Assembly (NCBI GenBank): GCA_024401305.1
Contig: JAKSLI010000001.1
Span: forward strand, 49,214 to 113,213
Direction of reading: 5' to 3'
Length of the DNA stretch: 64,000 bases
Source of the DNA: Bacteroidaceae bacterium
GTDB lineage: Bacteria > Bacteroidota > Bacteroidia > Bacteroidales > Bacteroidaceae
This document shows positions 8,920 to 17,451 of the stretch, in pieces; positions within the stretch are counted from its first letter, which is position 1; every line of letters starts with the position of its first letter. The position numbers and the translations under genes are program-made. Under the pieces are notes generated by a model. It had not been told where the DNA came from and ran no database searches. It was given only the letters and a program-made list of their open reading frames with translations.

Positions 8920-11172
8920 ATGAAAAACAGTATTCTCTCAGACATAATTCTCTCTGCATTCTTCTTTGCCCTTGCAATTCTTTTGCCAAGACAAGCATTC
9001 AGTTCCAACTTGACGGAAAGTGGAAAGAAACAATCTGCACTCATGAAATATGAGGACAAGATAACGGAAATCATTAGCAAGATGACCATTGAGGAGAAGG
9101 TGGCTATGCTTCATGGCAAGCACATGTTCTCATCAGAAGGCGTGCCACGCTTGGGCATTGCTGATATAGAGTATGCCGACGGACCTTTCGGCATCCGTGA
9201 GGAAATGGAACACCACAGTTGGAAATCCATAGGCCTTGCCACCGACTCTGCCACATTCTTTCCAACAGGTTCTGCGCTTGCTGCCACTTGGAGTCGTGAC
9301 TATGCCTATCAGTATGGCAAGGGAATGGCAATAGAAGCTCGTCTGCGTGGCAAGGACATGATTCTTGGCCCTGCCATCAATATCCAGCGAATTCCAACAG
9401 GTGGTCGAACATACGAGTATATGAGTGAAGATCCATTGCTTTCCGGTGAACTTGCAGTGGGTTACACTCTTGGCGTTCAGGACAACGAAACTGCTGTTTG
9501 CCTCAAGCATTATGCTGTGAACAATCAAGAGAACTACCGCGGCTTCGTTGATGCACGACTTTCTGAACGAGCTTTACATGAAATTTACCTCAAACCATTC
9601 GAGATGGCAGTTCGTGAAGCTGATGCCTATGGCGTAATGGCTGCATACAACAAGGTCAACGGCTACTGGTGCTCTGAGAACTATGAGTTGGAAAACAAGA
9701 TTCTTCGCCAGACATGGGGTTTTAAGGGCATTGTAATTTCCGATTGGGGCGGAACACACAGCACAGTGGGTGCCGTTACTGCTGGCCTTAATGTGGAGAT
9801 GCCTGGACAGAGATACCTTGGCCAGGCATTGCTCGATTCTTTGAAGTCGGGTGCTGTTTCTGAATCTATTATTGATGAACGCGTGCGCGAGATTCTGCGC
9901 GTACGATACGCTGTAAAACCAGTTCCTGCAGAAGAGGCAAACAAACTGATGGCATCACAGCCGGAACAGCAGCATATTGCTTACGAAGTTGCTAAGCGTG
10001 CTGTAGTACTTCTCAAGAACGACAAAAAGCAACTGCCTCTCAACCTCAAGAAAATAAAGAAAATAGCCGTCATCGGTGAGAATGCCGTGGAAACACAGGC
10101 AGATGGCGGCGTTGGTGCAGGCGTAAAAGCGCTATACGAGATTACCCCATTGCAAGGAATAATGAACCGTGTAGGCAATCGTGCAGTGGTAAAGTACGCT
10201 CAAGGTTACAAGGACTTTACAAAAGAGGAGAAGCGTAGTGGAGTTTCGCCATACTGCGAACCTGACCCTCAAATGATGGTTGAGGCGGTGGCGTTGGCGA
10301 AGGAATCAGATGTTGTGATTTTCGTGGCAGGAAACAATCGTGAGATAGAATCAGAAGGTTCGGATCGCACTACTATTGCTCTGCCAGCAGGTCAAGATAT
10401 GCTCCTTGCTCGTCTTGCGGAGGTTAATCAGAACATCGTGACTGTTGTCGTGACTGGTGCTCCTGCCGACCTAAAGGAAGTCAACAAGTTTTCACCAGCA
10501 GTTCTCGTATCATGGTTCAATGGTTCAGAAGGAGGCAATGCCCTTGCCGACATTCTTCTTGGTAATGTGAACCCTTCTGGCAAGCTTCCATTCACTTTCC
10601 CTGTTAATCTCGAAGATAATCCTGCGTACAAGCTTGGCGTTTATCCTCAACAACTTGAAGGTGAGAAGGATGATGTCTTCGTGAACCTCGTCAACAGAGA
10701 TCAGAGAAGACGTGGCGAGCGTCATCTTGAAGCAGATTACAAGGAGGATATCCTTGTCGGTTACCGTTGGTACGATACTCGTAATGTGCCTGTGCTCTAT
10801 CCTTTCGGTCATGGACTTTCATACTCAATATTCAAGTACGGTAAGCCAAGCGTCACATCTACCACAGATGGCGTTCGCGTCTCTTTCACGGTGAAGAACG
10901 CTGGCAAACAAGATGCAGAGGAAGTCGTACAGGTTTATGCAGCACGCAAGCAGTCAATGATAGAACGCCCACAGAAAGAATTGAAATCATTCAAGCGCAT
11001 CGCCATAAAAGCAGGCGCAACAGAGAATGTCGAGCTTATGATGCCTCACTCTGTCTTCAGCCACTGGGATGAACAGACACATGATTGGGCGGTAGAGCCA
11101 GGAGCAATCACCCTTCTCATCGGAAGTTCGTCACAAGACATCCGTCAGACAATTGATGCCGAAGTGAAATAA
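8920..11172 (+). CDS. GH3 beta-glucosidase, secreted
   Basis: The 750-residue protein has an N-terminal signal peptide (SDIILSAFFFALAILLP core). The GH3 N-domain shows EEKVAMLHGKHMF, DGPFGIRE, NIQRIPTGGRTYEYMSEDP and CLKHYAVNNQE. The nucleophile Asp lies in GIVISDWGGTHS near residue 275. The alpha/beta sandwich domain has VLLKNDKKQLPL and GNNREIESEGSDRTT, and a C-terminal fibronectin-III-like domain starts near VQVYAARKQ. The family removes glucose, xylose or related sugars from oligosaccharide ends. It ends 14 nt from the convergent serB. Substrate cannot be set from sequence alone. Confidence 0.93.
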   Translation: MKNSILSDIILSAFFFALAILLPRQAFSSNLTESGKKQSALMKYEDKITEIISKMTIEEKVAMLHGKHMFSSEGVPRLGIADIEYADGPFGIREEMEHHSWKSIGLATDSATFFPTGSALAATWSRDYAYQYGKGMAIEARLRGKDMILGPAINIQRIPTGGRTYEYMSEDPLLSGELAVGYTLGVQDNETAVCLKHYAVNNQENYRGFVDARLSERALHEIYLKPFEMAVREADAYGVMAAYNKVNGYWCSENYELENKILRQTWGFKGIVISDWGGTHSTVGAVTAGLNVEMPGQRYLGQALLDSLKSGAVSESIIDERVREILRVRYAVKPVPAEEANKLMASQPEQQHIAYEVAKRAVVLLKNDKKQLPLNLKKIKKIAVIGENAVETQADGGVGAGVKALYEITPLQGIMNRVGNRAVVKYAQGYKDFTKEEKRSGVSPYCEPDPQMMVEAVALAKESDVVIFVAGNNREIESEGSDRTTIALPAGQDMLLARLAEVNQNIVTVVVTGAPADLKEVNKFSPAVLVSWFNGSEGGNALADILLGNVNPSGKLPFTFPVNLEDNPAYKLGVYPQQLEGEKDDVFVNLVNRDQRRRGERHLEADYKEDILVGYRWYDTRNVPVLYPFGHGLSYSIFKYGKPSVTSTTDGVRVSFTVKNAGKQDAEEVVQVYAARKQSMIERPQKELKSFKRIAIKAGATENVELMMPHSVFSHWDEQTHDWAVEPGAITLLIGSSSQDIRQTIDAEVK

Positions 11173-11186
11173 CCTCTGTTTTTATA

Positions 11187-12431
11187 CTACATTCTGCCTC
11201 GCTCGTCGAGATAAGAATCCTTGAAGCCTAGGAAGTAGAGCACACCGTCAAGGCCAATTGTTGAGATTGCCTGCTTTGCGTTTGCTACGACACGAGGCTT
11301 TGCATGGAAGGCGATGCCAAGACCTGCGAGAGCGAGCATTGGGAGGTCGTTCGCACCATCACCTACGGCAATTGTCTGTGCGAGATCCACCTTTTCCACT
11401 TGTGCTATGAGTCGGAGAAGCTCTGCCTTGCGATGTCCATCAACAATCTCGCCCACATAGCGACCTGTGAGGTGACCTGTTTCGTCAACTTCAAGTTCGT
11501 TTGCGTAAACATAGTCAATGCCGTATTTCTTCTGGATATATTCGCCGAAGAATGTGAATCCACCGCTCAGGATGGCAATCTTGTAGCCGTATTTCTTCAG
11601 CACATACATGAGTCGGTCAACACCCTCAGTGAAAGGAAGGTTCTCGGCAATGTCCTGCATAACCTTCACATCAAGTCCTTTCAGCAAAGAACAGCGCTTG
11701 GTGAACGACTCCTTGAAATCAATCTCGCCTCGCATAGCATTTTCCGTAATAGCTGCCACCTGGTCGTAAACGCCATGACGGCGTGCAAGTTCGTCGATAA
11801 CCTCTGCCTGAATGAGCGTAGAATCCATATCAAAACAGATGAGACGGCGCATACGGCGATACATGTCATCTACTTGGAAAGAGCAATCAACACCCTCGTC
11901 TTCATTGCTCATTCTGCTGCAAAGGCTCATCAGTTCCTTCTGCAGTTCAGCCTTGTCGGTGATGAGTCCTCGTACGGAGAACTCAATGCAAGAACGCTCC
12001 GAATGCTTTGGGTTCAAGATTGACTCGCGACCGGTAAGACGGCGAATGGAGTCGATGTTGAGCCCATGGGTGGCAATGAACTTCGTTACCTCTTCTATCT
12101 GGTGTGCAGTTAGTTTTCTACCAAGAAGCGTTAAGATATAGCGATTCTTGCCTTGGCGACTTACCCAATCTTCATATTCTTCAAGTGTGACTGGATAGAA
12201 CCTGATGGAAATTCCCATTTCGCTGGCTTTGAAAAGCAAATCCTTCATCACGCGACCTGAGTTCTCTTCATCCACTTGAATGAGGATGCCAAGAGAAAGG
12301 GTTGAATGAATGTCGGCTTGGCCAATGTCCTGGATGTTAGCGCCATATTTTGCCAACACATTCATCACGGATGCCGTAAGGCCAGGGCGATCTTCGCCTG
12401 TTATTCTCAACAATATAAGTTCTTTGTTCAT
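11187..12431 (-). CDS. serB: Phosphoserine phosphatase with N-terminal ACT domains
   Basis: The 414-residue enzyme hydrolyses phosphoserine to serine, the last step of serine synthesis. Two ACT-like modules come first (LILLRITGEDRPGLTASVMN at the start and NRYILTLLGRKLTAHQIEEV after residue 95). The HAD phosphatase core follows with the catalytic pair in CFDMDSTLIQAEVIDELA near residue 200, AILSGGFTFF as motif II and AVGDGANDLPML as motif IV. The tandem ACT layout matches Bacteroidetes SerB and suggests feedback sensing of amino acids. It is convergent with GH3 and divergent from the GNAT gene. Confidence 0.95.
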   Translation of the reverse strand: MNKELILLRITGEDRPGLTASVMNVLAKYGANIQDIGQADIHSTLSLGILIQVDEENSGRVMKDLLFKASEMGISIRFYPVTLEEYEDWVSRQGKNRYILTLLGRKLTAHQIEEVTKFIATHGLNIDSIRRLTGRESILNPKHSERSCIEFSVRGLITDKAELQKELMSLCSRMSNEDEGVDCSFQVDDMYRRMRRLICFDMDSTLIQAEVIDELARRHGVYDQVAAITENAMRGEIDFKESFTKRCSLLKGLDVKVMQDIAENLPFTEGVDRLMYVLKKYGYKIAILSGGFTFFGEYIQKKYGIDYVYANELEVDETGHLTGRYVGEIVDGHRKAELLRLIAQVEKVDLAQTIAVGDGANDLPMLALAGLGIAFHAKPRVVANAKQAISTIGLDGVLYFLGFKDSYLDERGRM

Positions 12432-12486
12432 ATTATAAATTCTTTCGTCTTTTTGGGTATTTATGGTATGATTTGAAAAATTTTAC

Positions 12487-12494
12487 TAATTTTG
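12487..12494 (+). promoter_or_regulatory. -7 promoter element very close to a start codon
   Basis: TAATTTTG ends 9 nt before the ATG at 12504. With the usual spacing from -7 to the start of transcription, the mRNA would have a leader of only a few nucleotides. No well-spaced -33 TTTG is present. Confidence 0.55.
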
Positions 12495-12503
12495 CATCAG
12501 ATT

Positions 12504-12947
12504 ATGAAGCAATTTGAAGTAATTCGAGCTACGGAGACATTCCAGCAGGCGGGTGCGTACTATGTGCGCATTCAAGCTATGGCGCGTAAGTACAATATTG
12601 GATTGCGTGAAGAATTTGACGACAACGACACTCCTGACACAAAATACATCCTGGTTACGGATGATGGGTTTCCTGTTGCCACATGCAGAATCCTTGATTT
12701 ATCGGATGGGACGGCAGAAATCGGACGTGTTGTTGTTCTCGATGACTACCGTGGTCAAGGATTGGGACGCCTTGTAGTGGAATCAGCCGAAGCGTGGATA
12801 AAGGAGATGGGATACGAGAAGGTCGTCGTGGAAAGTCGTGATGTTGCCGTGAAGTTCTATGAGAAACTTGGCTATGTCAGCGACTCTTCCGAACTCCATA
12901 ACACTGGTACATTTACTTGCCAGCACATGGAGAAGCGCTTGAAGTGA
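12504..12947 (+). CDS. GNAT family N-acetyltransferase
   Basis: The protein has 147 residues from ATG 12504. An in-frame TTG at 12492 lies inside the promoter -7 box and is unlikely to be used. The acetyl-CoA binding signature VVLDDYRGQGLGRLVVESAE and the C-terminal KFYEKLGYV are typical of GNAT enzymes. The target is unknown. The gene is divergent from serB, and its stop at 12947 lies 6 nt from the displaced end of the convergent esterase gene. Confidence 0.88.
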   Translation: MKQFEVIRATETFQQAGAYYVRIQAMARKYNIGLREEFDDNDTPDTKYILVTDDGFPVATCRILDLSDGTAEIGRVVVLDDYRGQGLGRLVVESAEAWIKEMGYEKVVVESRDVAVKFYEKLGYVSDSSELHNTGTFTCQHMEKRLK

Positions 12948-12953
12948 GTAACA

Positions 12954-13962
12954 TCATTTCCTTGACAGCACTCGTTGTACAAACGACTTTATTGCAGCCG
13001 CTGCTTCCGCACCGAGGTCACCATGAGGAGCGCGGTCGTTAAGTATCAACGCCAGCATCATAGAGCGCTTGGTACATCTTGATGGCTTGTGCGGAAGGGA
13101 CACGGATGTCGCGTTGTCCATTGATGATCAACACCGGAGGATCATCAGGTGTCACATGGAATATTGGACTTCCCAATTTTACCAGTGCATACTGCTCTGG
13201 GAATCGCTTTGGATTCGTACTTACTGTTCCGAGATTGCATTCGTCTGTTGTCAAGCCGAAAAGCTGCGAACGGCTTGAAGTCTTGTCTTCAACAAGTTCA
13301 TAAACCTGTTTGCCAGTTCTTCCCAGGTCAGGGCGTGCGTAGAGGTCGGATGCAAGGGTAAGGAAATCCGTCATACCGTAGCAGTCAACGCAACCTATCA
13401 CCTTGCTGTCGACATTCTGGTTGCCGCCAATGTTTCCTTCCAACGCTTCCTCTCCGTTTGACACGGCAGCAAGCAATGCAAGATGCGAACCTGCCGACTC
13501 GCCCATTGTCATTATGCGTGTCGGGTCAATGCCGTATTTGTCAGCATTGTTCTTCAAGTGACGAATTGCCGCCTTCACATCATGAATCTGTGCAGGGAAA
13601 ATCGCCTCGAAGGAGAAGCGGTAAGTGGCAGCAGCAATGGTCACGCCTTGTTCACGAAGTTCCATGATAGCTCGTATCTGTTCCGAACCGTTGGCATCAA
13701 TATTGTTGTCGCCTGACACCCAAGCACCACCATGTACGAAGAGCAGCACTGGCTGGGCAGCATCACCGCCTTTTCCTTTCCAGATGTTTATTTTAAGGCT
13801 CTTCGTGCCACCATTGGCAATAGGGGCTTCTGCAAACACCACATCACGGTAAACCTCGCTTTGCTTCTCTTGCTTACCTTTCGGTTTGCCAAGCTCATTG
13901 CTCGCGTTTAAGTTCAATGATGTCATCAGCAGAAGTGATGCAATAAGGGTTATTATCTTCAT
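12954..13962 (-). pseudogene. Alpha/beta-hydrolase esterase with C-terminal frameshift
   Basis: From ATG 13962 the frame encodes a signal peptide (MKIITLIASLLLMTSLNLNA) and a carboxylesterase-type fold. It has the oxyanion motif LLFVHGGAWVSGD, the nucleophile in TMGESAGSHLALL and the acid in LIINGQRDIRVP. The frame stops at 13039 after DAGVDT. The expected ending continues in another frame from 13043 to a stop at 12954 and reads LNDRAPHGDLGAEAAAAIKS and on, which contains the probable catalytic His (APHGD). A few codons seem deleted at the junction near 13041-13045. As it stands, the product lacks its triad His. It follows the HD-MsrA gene by 40 nt. A sequencing error is possible. Confidence 0.8.
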
Positions 13963-14002
13963 AGTTTTTTTTAGGTTATAAGTTTTTGAGGATGTGAGAG
14001 TG

Positions 14003-14941
14003 TCAGAACTTCCTTGTCCTGAAATGGCAGTAAGGTTCGCCGCCTGTCTTTTCGTAGTATTTCTGATGATATTCCTCGCCAATCCAGAACTTGCACTCCG
14101 GGAGGAGAAGTGTATTTACCTCGTAACCCTTTGAGCGCAGAAGGTTCATTACGGTTTCCGCATCTTCCTTTTGCTGTTCGTTTCGATGGAAAATGCAACT
14201 GCGGTACTGGGCACCAATGTTAGGACCTACTCCGTCTGTCTGTGATGGATCATGCATCTCGAAGAATATCTTGCACAAGTCGATGTAGCTTACCACAAGA
14301 GGATCGTATTCCACGATGACCGCTTCCACATGATGAGTGGCATGAGAGCGCACCTCTTCGTAGGTAGGATGGTCTTCATCGCCACCAGTATAGCCTACCA
14401 ATGTGTTCTTCACACCTTCCTGCTTGCCGAACTCATGCTGCACTCCCCAGAAGCATCCTCCAGCGAATATCGCAACCTCCGTGTCGGCATCTTTCTGAGC
14501 TTGGTACAACCCGACGCGCGACCTCTCCTCAACAGCTTTCCTTACCATTTCCAGAGCCTTGCCGTGTTTCTCCTGGAGTTGCGGATAAGCCTTGCCACGC
14601 TCATAGTTGTGCTGAAGATCATTGTATTTCACTTGCAACGCTATCGGATTGCCTGAGTCGATTATGCTCTGTACATAGTCGTAGTAGTCGGTATCCTTGT
14701 TATGGGTGAGCAGCCGTAACGCATTCACGATGCCCGATGGAATGCCAGCATCAAGAATATCTTCGAATGTCCACTCAGTATCCTCCACCACATCGTGCAG
14801 GAAACCAGCAACTTTCTCCTCGTCCGTACTTCCCATCATGCCCACTGTTATGGGGTGCAGAATCACAGGATTTCCGTCCTTGTCCTTCTGTCCATCGTGA
14901 GCTTTTGAGGCAATTTGCAATGCTATGTCTATAATGTTCAT
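14003..14941 (-). CDS. msrA: HD-domain (SpoT/MESH1-like) fused to peptide methionine sulfoxide reductase MsrA
   Basis: The protein has 312 residues from ATG 14941; longer readings are unlikely because the promoter lies at 14963-14993. Residues 1-145 form an HD hydrolase module with His29, the pair His49-Asp50 in GFLHDVVEDTEWT and Asp108 in VKYNDLQHN, the pattern of small (p)ppGpp hydrolases. Residues 155-312 are MsrA: AGGCFWGVQHEFG with catalytic Cys163, LVGYTGGDEDHPTYEEV, HHVEAVIVEYDP and GAQYRSCIF. MsrA reduces methionine-S-sulfoxide in proteins. The HD activity is inferred from motifs only. Both halves look intact. The downstream esterase is probably co-transcribed. Confidence 0.9.
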   Translation of the reverse strand: MNIIDIALQIASKAHDGQKDKDGNPVILHPITVGMMGSTDEEKVAGFLHDVVEDTEWTFEDILDAGIPSGIVNALRLLTHNKDTDYYDYVQSIIDSGNPIALQVKYNDLQHNYERGKAYPQLQEKHGKALEMVRKAVEERSRVGLYQAQKDADTEVAIFAGGCFWGVQHEFGKQEGVKNTLVGYTGGDEDHPTYEEVRSHATHHVEAVIVEYDPLVVSYIDLCKIFFEMHDPSQTDGVGPNIGAQYRSCIFHRNEQQKEDAETVMNLLRSKGYEVNTLLLPECKFWIGEEYHQKYYEKTGGEPYCHFRTRKF

Positions 14942-14962
14942 GAATACTGTTGTTTTTCGCTG

Positions 14963-14993
14963 CAAAATTACGAATAAGTGAGAAGAATACAAA
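14963..14993 (-). promoter_or_regulatory. Promoter of the HD-msrA gene
   Basis: On the minus strand TAATTTTG (14963-14970) and TTTG (14990-14993) are separated by 19 nt, a full Bacteroidetes promoter. The -7 box ends about 21 nt before the start codon at 14941. Confidence 0.75.
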
Positions 14994-15186
14994 ATGAAAG
15001 TCCATAAACTTTTATTTTTATTCTCGAACGCAAGCAATTAGACTTGCCTCTGTCCACAAAGATTAACTTACAACCCGCCTTGCGTCTTGTAAATCAAGGA
15101 CACGCTTTGCGAACAGTGGGATTGATACGTATGCGGATAGAGCTTGAATAATGAAGGATGGCTTGTTCGTGCCAAACAGACATCGT

Positions 15187-15221
15187 GTTTCTTGGAAACA
15201 GGGCCCTTGTTTCTTAGAAAC
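15187..15221. repeat. Pair of GTTTC-TTR-GAAAC palindromes, 22 bp apart
   Basis: GTTTCTTGGAAAC (15187-15199) and GTTTCTTAGAAAC (15209-15221) are near-identical 13-bp palindromes with starts 22 bp apart, about two helical turns. A GGGCCC lies between them. They sit in a gene-free region downstream of a leftward -7 box (15286-15293). They could be operator sites or small hairpins. Confidence 0.6.
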
Positions 15222-15249
15222 TCGCTTTCTGTCGTGCTGTCATGTATTA

Positions 15250-15293
15250 CTGATTACGGTTGCGGTTGAATTCTGATTACGGCTGCAAAGGTA
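15250..15293 (-). promoter_or_regulatory. Direct repeat and leftward -7 element in gene-free DNA
   Basis: CTGATTACGGTTGC (15250-15263) is repeated with one change at 15273-15286. It runs directly into a minus-strand TACCTTTG (15286-15293), a -7 match. No gene starts within reach except msrA 345 nt away, which has its own promoter. Between 15010 and 15280 I see no coding frame of note. Confidence 0.4.
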
Positions 15294-15387
15294 CGACTTC
15301 TTTCGCAATTACGCAATACTTTTCCCGCATGTTGTGCATCATTTTCCCGACACTTGTGTTTATAAACATATCGGGAGATGGTTCTTG

Positions 15388-15523
15388 TGGTCATTAAGGT
15401 CATTGGTCATTAAGGTCAAAAAGGATTTTGCACTCTCTTTTCGGTTCACTATAGACTATAGTGGCATGGAAATCGCATCGCCGAAACGTTAATGACCTTA
15501 ATGACACATGACCTTAATGACCA
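15388..15523. repeat. Large inverted repeat with nested palindrome
   Basis: Arms at 15388-15418 and 15493-15523 are inverse complements over 29 of 31 positions. Each arm is itself a doubled unit of the type GGTCATTAAGGTCA. The 74-nt loop holds a perfect palindrome, CACTATAG-A-CTATAGTG, at 15447-15463. No open frame lies within. It lies between the divergent HD-msrA leader region and the rhodanese gene and resembles a small non-coding element. Confidence 0.85.
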
Positions 15524-15603
15524 CGATGACCACATTAGTGAACAACCCTCGGGAAACTGCGAAATTATCTCAAATAAATCTTTGTTATATCAAAAAAAAA
15601 TCG

Positions 15604-15611
15604 TAACTTTG
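15604..15611 (+). promoter_or_regulatory. Rightward -7 element without an evident gene
   Basis: TAACTTTG followed by GCAGCG matches the local promoter style. The DNA from 15618 to 15732 has no convincing frame: an ATG at 15645 gives only nine codons (ends LKLY). It runs into the 3' end of the convergent rhodanese gene, so any transcript would be short or antisense to it. Confidence 0.4.
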
Positions 15612-15732
15612 CAGCGTCAAAATTGAATACCTGATTACATTGAGATGGGAGGACCTACCTTGAAGCTTTATTGAAGATCAGCGGCAGACATTCCGGGCCA
15701 TCTGTCGCATGTCCATGAGGTCAAGATTTGTG

Positions 15733-16119
15733 TCACTTTACCACAGGCTTTCCATTTCCGACCCAACCGTTGTAGCCGTCGTCGAGTTCTATGACATTAT
15801 AGCCATTCTTTACTAGGATTCTTGCAGCGTTCTTGCTTCGCCTACAGCTACGGCAGTTTATGGCTATCGTCCTGTCCTTGGGAAGAGTGGCAAGGGCTTT
15901 CTCCTCAAAATCGGATTTGAGAACATCAATGTTCATGGCGTTCGCTATATGTCCGTCAGCATATTCCTCTGCAGAACGTACATCAAGACGAACAACCGTC
16001 GTGTCTTCAATAGCCTTGGCATATTCCTCTACCGAAAGACTCTTGAAACCGTCTGTCTGAGCGCTGCATCCAAGCAAGCTACAGAGCATTGTCAGTATTC
16101 CCATAAGTTTTGTCTTCAT
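15733..16119 (-). CDS. Rhodanese-like lipoprotein
   Basis: The 128-residue protein has a lipobox (LGILTMLCSLLGC region, Cys18), then a single rhodanese domain: VVRLDVRSAEEYADGHI, the active-site loop INCRSCRRSKNAARIL with Cys at the expected position, and GYNGWVGNGKPVVK. Rhodaneses transfer sulfur atoms or bind sulfur and phosphate esters. Lipidation places it at the envelope. The loop has a second Cys (CRSC), which might form a disulfide and affect activity. It lies 27 nt downstream of the cation transporter gene on the same strand. Confidence 0.9.
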   Translation of the reverse strand: MKTKLMGILTMLCSLLGCSAQTDGFKSLSVEEYAKAIEDTTVVRLDVRSAEEYADGHIANAMNIDVLKSDFEEKALATLPKDRTIAINCRSCRRSKNAARILVKNGYNVIELDDGYNGWVGNGKPVVK

Positions 16120-16146
16120 TATACTTTGTTTTAGTGATTAGCCCTT

Positions 16147-17247
16147 TTACTCTGAATAGTTTGTATCAGTAGTGATGTGCACTTTCTTGCCTGGGTATTT
16201 CTCGTTTATCTGCTCTTCAAGCCAGCGGCAGATGGAAGGTGCGTCATGGTCGAAGGAAATGACGATGTCGAAGGCCATCTCTTCATCATCTACATAAAAG
16301 CCGTGTATCTGTTGCACACCGTCTTGCGACATAGCCAACTTGCGGATGTCTTCGCGCATGGCAACCACTTCTGCGTCTGTATCGTTCATGACATAGATGC
16401 CAACAGTCATTACTGCCTTGAATTCAGTATAGATGAGGGTGGAAACGCGGCGGCAGATCTTCTGAATCTGATGCGAAGACAACGTGTCGGACACCTCGAT
16501 ATGGATGGAACCGATGGCAGTGTCAGGACCATAGTCGTGAAGGATAAGGTCGTATGCGCCAAGCACGTCCGGCACTTCCTTCACCTTGCTCTTGATGGCT
16601 GTGGCGAGTTCTCCTTGCACCCTCTTGCCAACGACCTTTCCGAGCGGGTCAAGAAGCGTTTCTATACCTGTCTTTATGATGAAAGCGGAAATAATCACAC
16701 CGATGTAACCGTCGATGTTTATGCTCCATATCATCGACACTGCGGCACCAAGAAGCGTTGCGGCCGAAAGCACAGCGTCGAATGATGCCTCAAGACCACT
16801 TGCCACGAGTGCATCGGAGTTGAGCGCCTTGCCACGATTCTGGAAGTATCGTCCCAACAGGAGTTTTCCGACAATGGCTACAACGATAACCATCACCGAA
16901 ACCCAAGTGAAGGATGTCGGCTCAGGATTGATTATCGCCTTCACCGATTCTATCATTGAAGAAACACCGGCGGCAAAGATGATACCGGCAACCAGAATGG
17001 CGCTGAAATATTCCACCCTTCCGTAGCCGAAAGGATGCTTGCTGTCCGGCTTCTTTCCCGCCAGTTTTACGCCAATTATCGTGATGGCAGACGACAGAGC
17101 GTCGGACACATTATTGATGGCGTCGAGCAATACGGCAACAGAGTTGGAGAGAAGACCTACAATGACCTTGAATGTAGCAATCACCGCATTCGCGCCAATT
17201 CCAACAATGCTGACCTTCGTGATTTGGTTGTTCCTACTTTGTTTCAT
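16147..17247 (-). CDS. Cation diffusion facilitator (CDF) metal efflux transporter
   Basis: The 366-residue inner-membrane protein has about six transmembrane helices in residues 10-210. These include LLSNSVAVLLDAINNVSDALS with the metal-site Asp and Asn pattern, KHPFGYGRVEY, and IDGYIGVIISAFIIKTG with the second-site Asp. A cytosolic C-terminal domain follows, with YGPDTAIGSIHIEVSD, and an extra domain ends HITTDTNYSE. CDF proteins export Zn2+, Fe2+, Mn2+ or similar ions in exchange for protons. A minus-strand -7 box at 17279 lies just upstream. The metal cannot be set with confidence. Confidence 0.92.
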   Translation of the reverse strand: MKQSRNNQITKVSIVGIGANAVIATFKVIVGLLSNSVAVLLDAINNVSDALSSAITIIGVKLAGKKPDSKHPFGYGRVEYFSAILVAGIIFAAGVSSMIESVKAIINPEPTSFTWVSVMVIVVAIVGKLLLGRYFQNRGKALNSDALVASGLEASFDAVLSAATLLGAAVSMIWSINIDGYIGVIISAFIIKTGIETLLDPLGKVVGKRVQGELATAIKSKVKEVPDVLGAYDLILHDYGPDTAIGSIHIEVSDTLSSHQIQKICRRVSTLIYTEFKAVMTVGIYVMNDTDAEVVAMREDIRKLAMSQDGVQQIHGFYVDDEEMAFDIVISFDHDAPSICRWLEEQINEKYPGKKVHITTDTNYSE

Positions 17248-17278
17248 ACCGAAATATGTATTGGTTGATCTGTCGCTG

Positions 17279-17286
17279 CAAAATTA
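17279..17286 (-). promoter_or_regulatory. -7 element for the CDF transporter
   Basis: A minus-strand TAATTTTG lies about 31 nt before the start codon at 17247. No clear -33 box is seen. Confidence 0.6.
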
Positions 17287-17399
17287 CAAAATCTTCTCTA
17301 ATTATCGCATAGTTGCATGAAAAACCACCTATTCTCTACAAAAAGTCCCCATTTCCCTCACTTTTCAAACAAAGACAAGATGGATTTGCAAAAAAAGAC

Positions 17400-17407
17400 T
17401 AACTTTG
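17400..17407 (+). promoter_or_regulatory. -7 element for the GH28 gene
   Basis: TAACTTTG, followed by GCAGCGC, lies 44 nt before the start codon at 17452. Confidence 0.6.
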
Positions 17408-17451
17408 CAGCGCTAACCAATGATGCCCCAAATAACTAACCCTTAGAAATT

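Noticed and set aside
13963-14082. Extended N-terminus of the esterase
   Set aside because: It would overlap the msrA end and place 40 residues before a clear signal peptide.
15645-15671. A nine-codon frame after the rightward promoter box
   Set aside because: It is too short to support and has no recognisable motif. It is mentioned only as the sole start codon there.
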